Assembly: GCA_019359075.1 (NCBI GenBank) | Contig: JAHHIB010000026.1 | Span: 1 to 64,000, forward strand | Source: Kalymmatonema hyalinum WJT4-NPBG1 | Lineage (GTDB): Bacteria; Cyanobacteriota; Cyanobacteriia; Cyanobacteriales; Nostocaceae | Direction of reading: 5' to 3' | Length of the DNA stretch: 64,000 bases | Shown here: in pieces, positions 1 through 6,628 of the stretch | Position numbering within the stretch: the stretch's first letter is position 1 | How the letters are laid out: each line of letters starts with the position of its first letter | Translations under genes and position numbers: made by a program | The notes under the pieces: generated by a model | The model's input: only the letters and a program-made list of their open reading frames with translations | Databases searched by the model: none | What the model was told of the DNA's origin: nothing

Positions 1-229
1 TTCGCATCTGTAGGTAGGAACTTGAACACTTGCCAATAACGTAGTACACGAGGTACTTAGTCGGGTCAACTACTGTCCTTGGACTTAGGCTAGAAGCCCA
101 GCGTCTTTAGACCTGGGTTGTTGACACACTACTACTTAAGTTGAAATACAATCCGTGAAGATGTCCTGACATCTTATCACACAGCTCCTTGCTGAGCGGA
201 CCGGTGGTGCAATCTCTCCTGCACTACCT
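1..229 (-). other. Possible structured RNA or intron/mobile-element end at left edge
   Basis: No plausible long reading frame was found here. On the minus strand, directly beyond the point where the PIN-type gene remnant loses its frame, the DNA is rich in short self-complementary segments. Examples are gatgtc-ag-gacatc near 161-178 and a cccag/ctggg pair near 97-117. This density of small hairpins, starting abruptly inside a broken gene and running off the window, suggests a structured RNA. A group II intron 5' part is one candidate, because the junction region contains GTGTCG near 257-262. No intron-encoded reverse transcriptase or catalytic domain V is visible, as they would lie outside the window. 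The identity is an inference only. Confidence 0.3.
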
Positions 230-360
230 TCAGGCTGCGGTAGTCCCACACCCGACACTGAACCTGCCAGAAGCAAGTTCAGATGCTCCTGGTTGACCTG
301 CACCTTGAATTACAACTTCATGATACACCGCAGGAGGAACCAGCACTTCATCGAACAATT
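230..360 (-). pseudogene. Remnant of a PIN-domain (DUF3368-like) protein gene
   Basis: Reading the minus strand from 360 to the stop at 230-232 gives a short frame beginning LFDEVLVPPAVYHEVV and continuing IQGAGQPGASELA. This resembles the middle of DUF3368/PIN-domain proteins, which are putative VapC-like nucleases and commonly carry a (I/V)P.AVY.E(V/L)V..G.G.PG motif. After ELA the similarity is lost. Upstream, on the 360-437 side, the gene is replaced by an interspersed repeat. Neither the N-terminal catalytic aspartates nor the C-terminal half is present, so this is a fragment interrupted on both sides. The family call rests on motif memory, not a search. Confidence 0.5.
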
Positions 361-361
361 A

Positions 362-437
362 AGTCCTGCGGACGTGCCTTCTCGGCGCGTAGCGTCTGGG
401 ACAGGAGAAGGGAGCGCTTTGCGCTTAGAAGGTATTC
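362..437. repeat. Interspersed GC-rich repeat with inverted segments
   Basis: This segment contains gtcctgcggac-like and cgcgtagcg motifs that recur near 31475-31535 (cgcgtagcgtgtccgcagga), as well as gagcgctttgcgct. Such short GC-rich palindromic elements are scattered through Nostocales genomes. Here the element abuts the broken PIN-type gene. Confidence 0.5.
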
Positions 438-473
438 ACAAGGCAAAGCGCGAGAAGGAGAAATACTCGTAAA

Positions 474-998
474 TCATGCAGATACTAAGCGTCGTAAAGA
501 TTCAGAACGGCGTTTTGCCGTGGTATTATCTGGCTGAAGTTTCAGTGCTTCTTCATAAGCTTGCAGGGCTTGAGCAGTTAATTTTTTCCGCTCGTATGCA
601 TGACCGAGATTGTTCAGCCCTGTCACATAGTCGGGTTTAGATTTGACGGCTTCTTTATAATGACGAATCGCTAAGTCATACTGTTCTTGTGCAAAGTAGG
701 CGTAGCCCAGCCCATTATATATATATGCTACATTTTCTTCTCCTTCTTCTTCGGCGGCTTTGATTGCTTTTTGAAAGAAGGTTACTGCCTGGGAAAATAG
801 TTTTTTCTCGGAATAAATACTGGCTAACTCGTAATATTCTTGAGATGTCCCTTTTTCTTTAGTCAGCTTGTTTCGTAAGCGTGACATGGTGCTTTCCAGC
901 TTACGACTTTTGAACACCTGGCGAAAAACGCTGACACTCGCAATTAAGAGCAGACCCACAAAAATTGACAGATAAATAATCGCTAGATTGTTATCCAT
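474..998 (-). CDS. ycf37: Ycf37-like TPR protein, photosystem I assembly/stability factor
   Basis: The 174-residue protein has an N-terminal membrane anchor (about residues 7-25, IIYLSIFVGLLLIASVSVF), a basic linker, then about three tetratricopeptide repeats from residue 50 to 165. Examples are YIYNGLGYAYFAQEQYDLAI and GLNNLGHAYERKKLTAQAL. Length, single anchor and TPR array match Ycf37, a thylakoid-associated protein known in Synechocystis and algal plastids to support photosystem I accumulation. The family role is established knowledge. The assignment here is from architecture, and a generic TPR protein is the alternative. It is monocistronic as far as seen, facing away from the repeat region at the left edge, with an AT-rich leader upstream. 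Confidence 0.65.
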   Translation of the reverse strand: MDNNLAIIYLSIFVGLLLIASVSVFRQVFKSRKLESTMSRLRNKLTKEKGTSQEYYELASIYSEKKLFSQAVTFFQKAIKAAEEEGEENVAYIYNGLGYAYFAQEQYDLAIRHYKEAVKSKPDYVTGLNNLGHAYERKKLTAQALQAYEEALKLQPDNTTAKRRSESLRRLVSA

Positions 999-1071
999 TG
1001 TCTTTATTTAAAGTTTCTTCTTTTTCTATTATCAACTTACAGGGAACAGTGAAAATTATGGCTGATAAAAA

Positions 1072-1107
1072 TTTTAATTTATATTTTAATTTATATTTTA
1101 ATTTATA
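1072..1107. repeat. Three perfect copies of a 12-bp AT-rich unit
   Basis: The unit ttttaatttata is repeated three times without mismatch in the gap between ycf37 and the binding-protein gene. It sits upstream of ycf37, roughly 75-110 bp from its start codon, so it may influence that promoter. No function is demonstrated. Confidence 0.8.
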
Positions 1108-1138
1108 ATTTTTTATGCATAATTTATACTTCCCTCAT

Positions 1139-1960
1139 TCAGGGTAATCCCCAATGTGTAGCGCGTTGCTGGAGCCAACCAGAATTAATATAACGGGCAA
1201 TGGCTTGGTTTATCCGCCTTCGCAATTCATCGTACTGTAATCCCTTGGGCATGACCACAGATAATGGTTCTGTTGATAGCTTGGTTGGCAGTAGCCGATA
1301 CTGGGGATATTGTTGCACCCAACCGCTAAGAACGCTAGCATCTGCGGCAAAAGCATTTGCTGCATTGTTTTCTAAGAGCGCAAAGGCTTTTTGATAAGAA
1401 TCTACTCCCACTAACTCGGCATTTGGTAAATAATAGCGCACGTTGGCAATGGTGCTGGAATTTTTGAGGACGGCAATTTTCCGTTTTGCCAAATCGCTCA
1501 GCCGTTGCAATGAAGTATCTTTTGTCACTAAAACAGCGCCATCAAAGTAGTAAGGAACACTGAAACTTACCAACCGAGAGCGTGAGGAGGTTGCTGTGAC
1601 TCTGGCGATCGCCATATCAACTTTATGATCTAAAACTGCAGATAGGCGATCGCGATTTGCCACAGGTTGCAATTTCACAGCATCTGCTTTACCTACTAAG
1701 TCAACTGCCAATGCCTTTGCTAAGTCGATTTCCAAGCCTTGCAAATTGCCGCTTGCATCTCTAAATCCTAGCGGACGCAAGTTATCTTTGACGGCAATAT
1801 TTACATAGCCCCGCCGCTGAATTTCGGGCATTTCTGCGGCAGATGCTGATAATTGTGTATCTGCTATCACATAGGAAAAACTCAAAAGCAAAAAAATGGC
1901 AGCGGATATCAGCAGATGTAACCGACAAGCTGCTTTCCATCTGTTACATCCGTTATCCAT
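1139..1960 (-). CDS. Periplasmic amino-acid-type solute-binding protein (SBP_bac_3 family)
   Basis: The 273-residue protein has an N-terminal signal peptide/anchor (hydrophobic residues about 14-34, LHLLISAAIFLLLSFSYVIA) and a type II periplasmic binding fold. Family hallmarks are visible: RRGYVNIAVKDNLRPLGFRD, LQGLEIDLAKALA, MAIARVTATSSRSRLVSFS, then a second lobe with LAKRKIAVLKNSST. Such proteins capture polar amino acids for ABC import or act as sensors. No permease or ATPase gene is adjacent, and the start lies only 12 bp after the rplT stop, so it may be read through from rpmI-rplT. The substrate cannot be predicted. Possible partners are the transporter genes near 58-61 kb, which already carry their own binding protein. 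Confidence 0.8.
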   Translation of the reverse strand: MDNGCNRWKAACRLHLLISAAIFLLLSFSYVIADTQLSASAAEMPEIQRRGYVNIAVKDNLRPLGFRDASGNLQGLEIDLAKALAVDLVGKADAVKLQPVANRDRLSAVLDHKVDMAIARVTATSSRSRLVSFSVPYYFDGAVLVTKDTSLQRLSDLAKRKIAVLKNSSTIANVRYYLPNAELVGVDSYQKAFALLENNAANAFAADASVLSGWVQQYPQYRLLPTKLSTEPLSVVMPKGLQYDELRRRINQAIARYINSGWLQQRATHWGLP

Positions 1961-1972
1961 CCGTTGCCACCT

Positions 1973-2329
1973 TTATCCTTTCGCTTGGCTTGCTAATTCA
2001 GCAACTTTAGCGAAGCTTGCTGGATCGAGAACTGCCAATTGTGCCAATATTTTACGGTTGAGTTGGATATCGGCTTTTTTGAGATTTCCGATCAACTGGC
2101 TGTAACTCAAGCCATGTAGGCGTGCAGCAGCGTTAATGCGGGTGATCCACAGGCGGCGGAAATCGCGTTTGCGTTTTTTGCGATCGCGATAGGCGTTCCG
2201 CAACGCCTTCATGACTCTCTGATTAGCGGTTCTAAACAGAGTTGAGTGGGAACCGCGAAAACCTTTCGCGAGTTTGAGAATTTTTTTGCGGCGTTTGCGA
2301 GCAACGTTACCGCGTTTTACCCGTGTCAT
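1973..2329 (-). CDS. rplT: 50S ribosomal protein L20
   Basis: The 118-residue, strongly basic protein begins [20 protein letters not shown] and contains [20 protein letters not shown] and [20 protein letters not shown], the classic L20 sequence. It binds 23S rRNA early in large-subunit assembly. In many bacteria free L20 also represses its own mRNA. It follows rpmI by 22 bp in the usual rpmI-rplT order. The common upstream infC gene is absent, as is normal in cyanobacteria. Length and start agree with the family. Confidence 0.98.
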   Translation of the reverse strand: MTRVKRGNVARKRRKKILKLAKGFRGSHSTLFRTANQRVMKALRNAYRDRKKRKRDFRRLWITRINAAARLHGLSYSQLIGNLKKADIQLNRKILAQLAVLDPASFAKVAELASQAKG

Positions 2330-2351
2330 ATCGTTTTAGTTCCTTAACAAA

Positions 2352-2549
2352 TTACAAATAGGGGAGCATGAGGCGCACGTTTTCTTCGTCGCGCTCGTTG
2401 ACAACTGCCATTTTCGACAGGTTACGTTTCTTATTGGAAGATTTGTGCTGTAGCAGGTGGTTTTTGAAAGCTTTGCGACGTACGATTTTGCCGGTGCCAG
2501 TGGCACGGAATCTCTTTGACGCTGCTTTACGGGTTTTGAGTTTAGGCAT
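2352..2549 (-). CDS. rpmI: 50S ribosomal protein L35
   Basis: The 65-residue basic protein begins [20 protein letters not shown], which is the L35 signature. It is followed by [20 protein letters not shown]. It is a small structural protein of the large ribosomal subunit. It is the first gene of an rpmI-rplT operon on the minus strand. A TATAAT-like hexamer lies upstream (minus strand, positions 2584-2579), a plausible -10 element about 30 bp before the start codon. Confidence 0.97.
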   Translation of the reverse strand: MPKLKTRKAASKRFRATGTGKIVRRKAFKNHLLQHKSSNKKRNLSKMAVVNERDEENVRLMLPYL

Positions 2550-2694
2550 GGCCTGGCTTTAATTCGACACAATCTATAATTATAAAGTAAGAATCCAAAG
2601 CTGATCAGGAGAACAACAGAGATTGACGTTTTTCCCTGGTCGTTCAAGTATATTTGAGGCGTTATCCAAGAAGCTTTTGTTACTCACAGATGTC

Positions 2695-2976
2695 ATGTTC
2701 GACGAAATTATACAACGAATGCGGGAGAAAGTTACATCACTTCAATATGTCATGACTCTCCATGCAGAACAAGAAATGAACGATGACAATTTGACAATCT
2801 ACGACATCGAACAAGGCATTCTCACAGGTGAAATTCTGGAACGTCAAAAAGATAAAGTCACTGCTGAATCAAAATACCGTATTCGAGGAACAACCGAAGA
2901 CGACACAGAAGTTGAAGTCATTGCCAAACTGAGTTTGACGGGAAAGTTAGTTATCATGACCGTATATCGGGTCTAA
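2695..2976 (+). CDS. DUF4258 protein, putative toxin of a TA-like pair
   Basis: A 93-residue protein. I chose the ATG at 2695 (MFDEIIQRMREKV), because the longer frame from 2623 overlaps the rpmI promoter region and adds a non-conserved leader. Visible DUF4258 features are YVMTLHAEQEMNDDNLTIYD near the start (the H.....M......D helix) and the C-terminal strand VIAKLSLTGKLVIMTVYRV. DUF4258 proteins are small RelE-fold-like proteins often encoded next to a YgiT-type zinc-finger protein, exactly as here, with 14 bp between the genes. By analogy this would be the toxin and the neighbour the antitoxin. No toxicity can be read from sequence. Confidence 0.75.
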   Translation: MFDEIIQRMREKVTSLQYVMTLHAEQEMNDDNLTIYDIEQGILTGEILERQKDKVTAESKYRIRGTTEDDTEVEVIAKLSLTGKLVIMTVYRV

Positions 2977-2990
2977 GATGGGAAAAAACA

Positions 2991-3245
2991 ATGCACAAGT
3001 GTGATATTTGCACAAGTGAAGGAGTAAATATCCGCAGGGTTACGAGAACCTATGGCAAAGGTGAAGACTTGCTGGTTATTGAGAATATTCCTGTCATCAG
3101 TTGTCCTCATTGTGGCGAAAGTTACCTCACAGCAGAAACTTTGCACGAAATCGAAAGAATTAAGCGCAACCGGAAAAACTTGGCAGTTGCACGTTTTATA
3201 GAAGTGGCTAAATTTGATGAGCGAAACTCGCCTGTTGCTGTATAA
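2991..3245 (+). CDS. YgiT-type zinc-finger protein, putative antitoxin
   Basis: The 84-residue protein starts MHKCDICTSEGVN and has a second cysteine pair in SCPHCGESYLTAET, giving the two CxxC knuckles of the YgiT/MqsA N-terminal zinc finger. The typical continuation ETLHEIERIKRN follows. It lacks the C-terminal XRE helix-turn-helix of full MqsA, as is usual for partners of DUF4258 proteins. It lies 14 bp downstream of the DUF4258 gene, so the two are probably co-transcribed. A HIP1-centred palindrome follows at 3273-3296. Confidence 0.8.
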   Translation: MHKCDICTSEGVNIRRVTRTYGKGEDLLVIENIPVISCPHCGESYLTAETLHEIERIKRNRKNLAVARFIEVAKFDERNSPVAV

Positions 3246-3272
3246 GTAGTGCTATGGCTAAACTAGCTAGGT

Positions 3273-3296
3273 ATTAAGACGCGATCGCGTCTTAAT
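3273..3296. terminator. 24-bp perfect palindrome centred on HIP1, possible terminator
   Basis: attaagac-gcgatcgc-gtcttaat reads identically on both strands, and its core is the cyanobacterial HIP1 octamer. It lies 28 bp after the YgiT-type gene stop. It could fold as a hairpin terminating the TA-like operon, although no clear T-run follows on the + strand. Confidence 0.5.
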
Positions 3297-3395
3297 TCGA
3301 GCCAGACTTTATAAGTTGGTAATAAGAACGATATCTAAACAGTCATGGAAAAAGCCAGACATGATCAATCTGGGCAAAATTAACCTGAGTAAAGG

Positions 3396-3917
3396 TTAAC
3401 CTTTCGTGCTGCTGATTTTGGGATCTAGAAGGATTTGTGAGCCGGATTGGTTGACATGGTAAGTCCAAGAATCGTCTCCCACCTCAACAAGGGCTTCCCA
3501 ACCTTTAATCGGCTTGTATTCCCTGGTGCAAACTTCTCCAAATTTGAATTCGCAAGGATTTCCAAAGGTTTTTGGACTGACTTGAGCAATTTCCAACTCA
3601 CGGATTGCTACGCCGGAACGTTTGGAAGCGTCACGCAAAATTGCATTTGCTATCCGTTTTGGCAGGACGTTTGAAATCTGGTTTGTGTTTTGAGATATTT
3701 GAATGCGGCTGTAGCTGGAAAACTGGTCTGTGTTTTGGGATATTTCAATGCTGCTGTGGCTGCTCTGTATCTGCTCATCGCTAGCCAAAGCAGCAGTATT
3801 GTTCCCAGCAAGTCCTAGTACGCTTGATAGCATTGTCAATGCTAGAGTCAACAAAGCACCTTTAGAGGACTTGAGTGTTTTGTTAAGTGCAGGATATAGT
3901 TTGTTTATGTCTTTCAT
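3396..3917 (-). CDS. Secreted hypothetical protein with short internal repeat
   Basis: The 173-residue protein has an N-terminal signal sequence (KGALLTLALTMLSSVLGLAG, cleavage probably near ALASD). It then has two similar segments, SSIEISQNTDQF and SRIQISQNTNQI, and a C-terminal region of about 90 residues with two cysteines (NPCEFKFGEVC) ending WTYHVNQSGSQILLDPK. The tail resembles a small PepSY-like or inhibitor-like domain seen in cyanobacterial secreted proteins, but I do not recognise the family with confidence. It is monocistronic and convergent with the TA-like pair. Function unknown. Confidence 0.65.
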   Translation of the reverse strand: MKDINKLYPALNKTLKSSKGALLTLALTMLSSVLGLAGNNTAALASDEQIQSSHSSIEISQNTDQFSSYSRIQISQNTNQISNVLPKRIANAILRDASKRSGVAIRELEIAQVSPKTFGNPCEFKFGEVCTREYKPIKGWEALVEVGDDSWTYHVNQSGSQILLDPKISSTKG

Positions 3918-4040
3918 AGAACACCCTTAAAATTGAATAAGTTAAATTGCCACTAGGAGCTATGCCCTTAGCTTGGGTTTTGCACGTTTTGATTTTGCTC
4001 TACTCCTAGAGACTTCAAACTCAAGTCCGAAAGTTTCCGA

Positions 4041-6476
4041 TTATGTGCCGCTTTTCTTTGTGTCTCCTCCGGGAATTGTTGCCAGAGTGATTACGCTTTC
4101 GGGAAACTGGCGTTTCAGTGCTGGAAATACCGGACAAGGGGTTTGCTCTTGTAAATTCTCTGGTTTACTCCAGGTAAATGGAGCTTTCTTCGCCGCAGAC
4201 ATCCACAGTAGGCGCTTTGCCCTTGTCATGGCAACGTAGAGTAAGCGATACTCTTCGGCAGTTTTTAGGTGTTTTGCTTGTTCCCAAGCAGCAGTGACGC
4301 TGGGTAAAGTAGATTTCGCGTGCAGAGCAGCGCGAATTTGGGCGCGGGCAACTTCTGATAAAGTAAAGTCACCTAAAAACTGGCTTTGGGGAGGAACCCA
4401 AAATCTGCCAGGAATTAAGTTTTCATGCACAAAGGGTATGAAAACGTAGTCCCAATCCAGCCCTTTTGCTTTATGCATGGTGATAATTGTGAGTTGACCG
4501 GGACGGGTGTATCGTGCTTCTAAATCTTCTGTTTCGACGGGTTCAAACCGTTCGGAACTGACGATTTCACTTAATACATTCAGCATCGCCCCCATTGAAG
4601 TATTGCCAGCTATTTGCTGATTGACTCGTTCTGCTAATTTGTCGGCTGTTGCTAGTTCTGCTTGCTCGTAATTGAGTGTTAGGGCGATGAATGAAATTAA
4701 CTGGTACAGGGGCAGTTCTAAACGGGCGCGAAGTAAACTCCGACACAGATGCGCAGCTTTTTGCACTGGCTGTGGCTGAGGTGCAGCCAAAGGACCTGGA
4801 TACAAAAATTCTTCGGGCAAAGTCGCGAGGGCGTTGAGGTCTTGCGTTTCAATCAATCGCCGCTGTACAAGGACTTGTAATGCCCGCTTGAGGTAGTCGG
4901 GGGAATGAGGGCGATCGCAAAATTGCAGAACTGCCAAAATCTCTTCCGGGACATGAGAATGGCGATCGCGTTCCCCAACATCATAAATTGGAATTTCATG
5001 ATGTTTACACACTGAACTCAGCGCCTCTGCCAACCACCGTCCTTGACGGTTCTCCCGCACCAAAATAGCTGCACTAATTTTGTCTGCGTCCTGGGAAAAT
5101 AACTCTACAACCCTCTCGGACAATAACTCGACTGTGTGATGAATATCACGGGGCGTGTATAGTTCCAATCCCCGCCCCACAGCTTGCGGATTGACATCAT
5201 CTTTACGGTGATTCAATTCAACAGGGCGAATTCTTTGGAAACGAAAGGGTGATGGGGAGATGGGGAGGTGAGGAGATGAGGGGGATGAGGGAGAGGTAGG
5301 AATTCCCCCTTGTCCTCCTTGTCCTGTTTTCACATAAAGACTATTCACCCATTCCAAGACAAAGTTGGCGGCGTCGATAATAATTTTGGTACTACGACCG
5401 GCTTGATCCATTGTCACCAGTCGCCCTTGGGCGTCACACTCTTTGCAGAATTGCCGAAAATAAATTGGATCGGCTGGGGTGAAGGTGGAGTTAATCGCTT
5501 GGTTGGGATCACCAACGCGAATCATATTTGGCGGCTGGTTGGGGTTGTGGGAGTCAGTGGCGAGAATTGTTAAGAGTCGCGTTTGCAGTGGGCTAGAATC
5601 TTGGGCTTCGTCTTCAAAGACGGCGAAAACTTGATTTTGCTCGATTCTCCGGGCGTTTTCGTTCTCCAAAACGCGCAGGGCGGCTAAAATCATGTCATCG
5701 TAGTCGATGAAGTCACGCACTCGCATTAAACTTTGATATTGCTCGTACAACCCAGCCGCGATGCTTAAGATTTCATATTCGTCTGTGGTTTGTTTGCTGA
5801 ACTCACGCAAATCTTGGGGGAATAAACCAGAACTTTTTGCCTCATGAATGACTGTAGTCGCCAGTTCTGGCAAGACTTCTGTCCGTAACACTGACTGACG
5901 TCGCAGTCTTTCTGTTTCTTCTCCGTCAAATTGAATACCTTCTAATAACCGAGAATAACGCCCTGGATGGGTGTTAATCCATTGTTCTACAGCAGTCCTG
6001 ATGAATCGGTGACTTTGGTTGGGGGTAATTAATGTGACATTTTCTAACTGTAAGCCTGACAAATCCGGATAGCGGTTGGCTATATTTAAGGCAAGACCAT
6101 GGAGCGTGTGTACAGTAAAGCCAGTCTGGGGTAAAGATAATTTTTTTAAGTATTCGCGGATTTTAACTTTAATATTGGCAACAGCTGAGCGAGTAAAGGT
6201 AACAACAATGAGTTGACGACGGCTATTGCGAGGTAATGCAGAAGATTGATCATACTGACGGGCGATCGCAATTGCCGCTGCTGCTGCCATTCCTGTGGAT
6301 TTACCAGCACCAGGAACCGCCGAAACAGCGAGTGAACCAGACTGCCAGTCAACCATGTGCTGCTGTCCCAGACGGAGGGTATTACGGATGCTTGCTATAC
6401 CTATCTCTCGGACTGAAGACACAGGCGATGAAGATACTTCTATCGGTGGAGATTCTTGAGGCACTGATTTGTACAA
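4041..6476 (-). CDS. UvrD/PcrA-like superfamily 1 DNA helicase
   Basis: This 811-residue ATP-dependent helicase carries SF1 motifs in order. Motif I is AVPGAGKSTGMAAAAA near residue 55. FIDYDDMILAALRVL follows. Motif II is FAVFEDEAQDSSPLQT. Later come ITMHKAKGLDWDYVFIP (motif V) and YRLLYVAMTRAKRLLWMSAA (motif VI). Such enzymes unwind DNA in repair and replication restart. The family usually has QxxAv at the Q-motif; here the N-terminus has RLGQQHMVDWQSGSLAVSAV. A serine/proline-rich stretch (IPTSPSSPSSPHLPISPSP, encoded near 5247-5325) is low-complexity DNA translated in frame. The length exceeds standard UvrD slightly for that reason. No operon partner is evident. Confidence 0.88.
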   Translation of the reverse strand: MYKSVPQESPPIEVSSSPVSSVREIGIASIRNTLRLGQQHMVDWQSGSLAVSAVPGAGKSTGMAAAAAIAIARQYDQSSALPRNSRRQLIVVTFTRSAVANIKVKIREYLKKLSLPQTGFTVHTLHGLALNIANRYPDLSGLQLENVTLITPNQSHRFIRTAVEQWINTHPGRYSRLLEGIQFDGEETERLRRQSVLRTEVLPELATTVIHEAKSSGLFPQDLREFSKQTTDEYEILSIAAGLYEQYQSLMRVRDFIDYDDMILAALRVLENENARRIEQNQVFAVFEDEAQDSSPLQTRLLTILATDSHNPNQPPNMIRVGDPNQAINSTFTPADPIYFRQFCKECDAQGRLVTMDQAGRSTKIIIDAANFVLEWVNSLYVKTGQGGQGGIPTSPSSPSSPHLPISPSPFRFQRIRPVELNHRKDDVNPQAVGRGLELYTPRDIHHTVELLSERVVELFSQDADKISAAILVRENRQGRWLAEALSSVCKHHEIPIYDVGERDRHSHVPEEILAVLQFCDRPHSPDYLKRALQVLVQRRLIETQDLNALATLPEEFLYPGPLAAPQPQPVQKAAHLCRSLLRARLELPLYQLISFIALTLNYEQAELATADKLAERVNQQIAGNTSMGAMLNVLSEIVSSERFEPVETEDLEARYTRPGQLTIITMHKAKGLDWDYVFIPFVHENLIPGRFWVPPQSQFLGDFTLSEVARAQIRAALHAKSTLPSVTAAWEQAKHLKTAEEYRLLYVAMTRAKRLLWMSAAKKAPFTWSKPENLQEQTPCPVFPALKRQFPESVITLATIPGGDTKKSGT

Positions 6477-6628
6477 TTAGCGTCTTATGTAATAAAATTT
6501 TAAATTTTGAACCGCAGCCTGGACGCTGATAAATATCTGAAAATTATCCGCTACAGGCTGCGGTTGCAATTTTGGACTAGGAATTGTTAGTTGTTCTAGT
6601 AACCACTAACGACGAACCATTGAAAGGA

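Noticed and set aside
283-537. 84-codon frame on the + strand at the left edge
   Set aside because: It overlaps the end of ycf37 and an interspersed repeat, has no recognisable family and no ribosome-binding site.
2336-2647. 103-codon minus-strand frame over rpmI
   Set aside because: It is an out-of-frame shadow of rpmI and its promoter.
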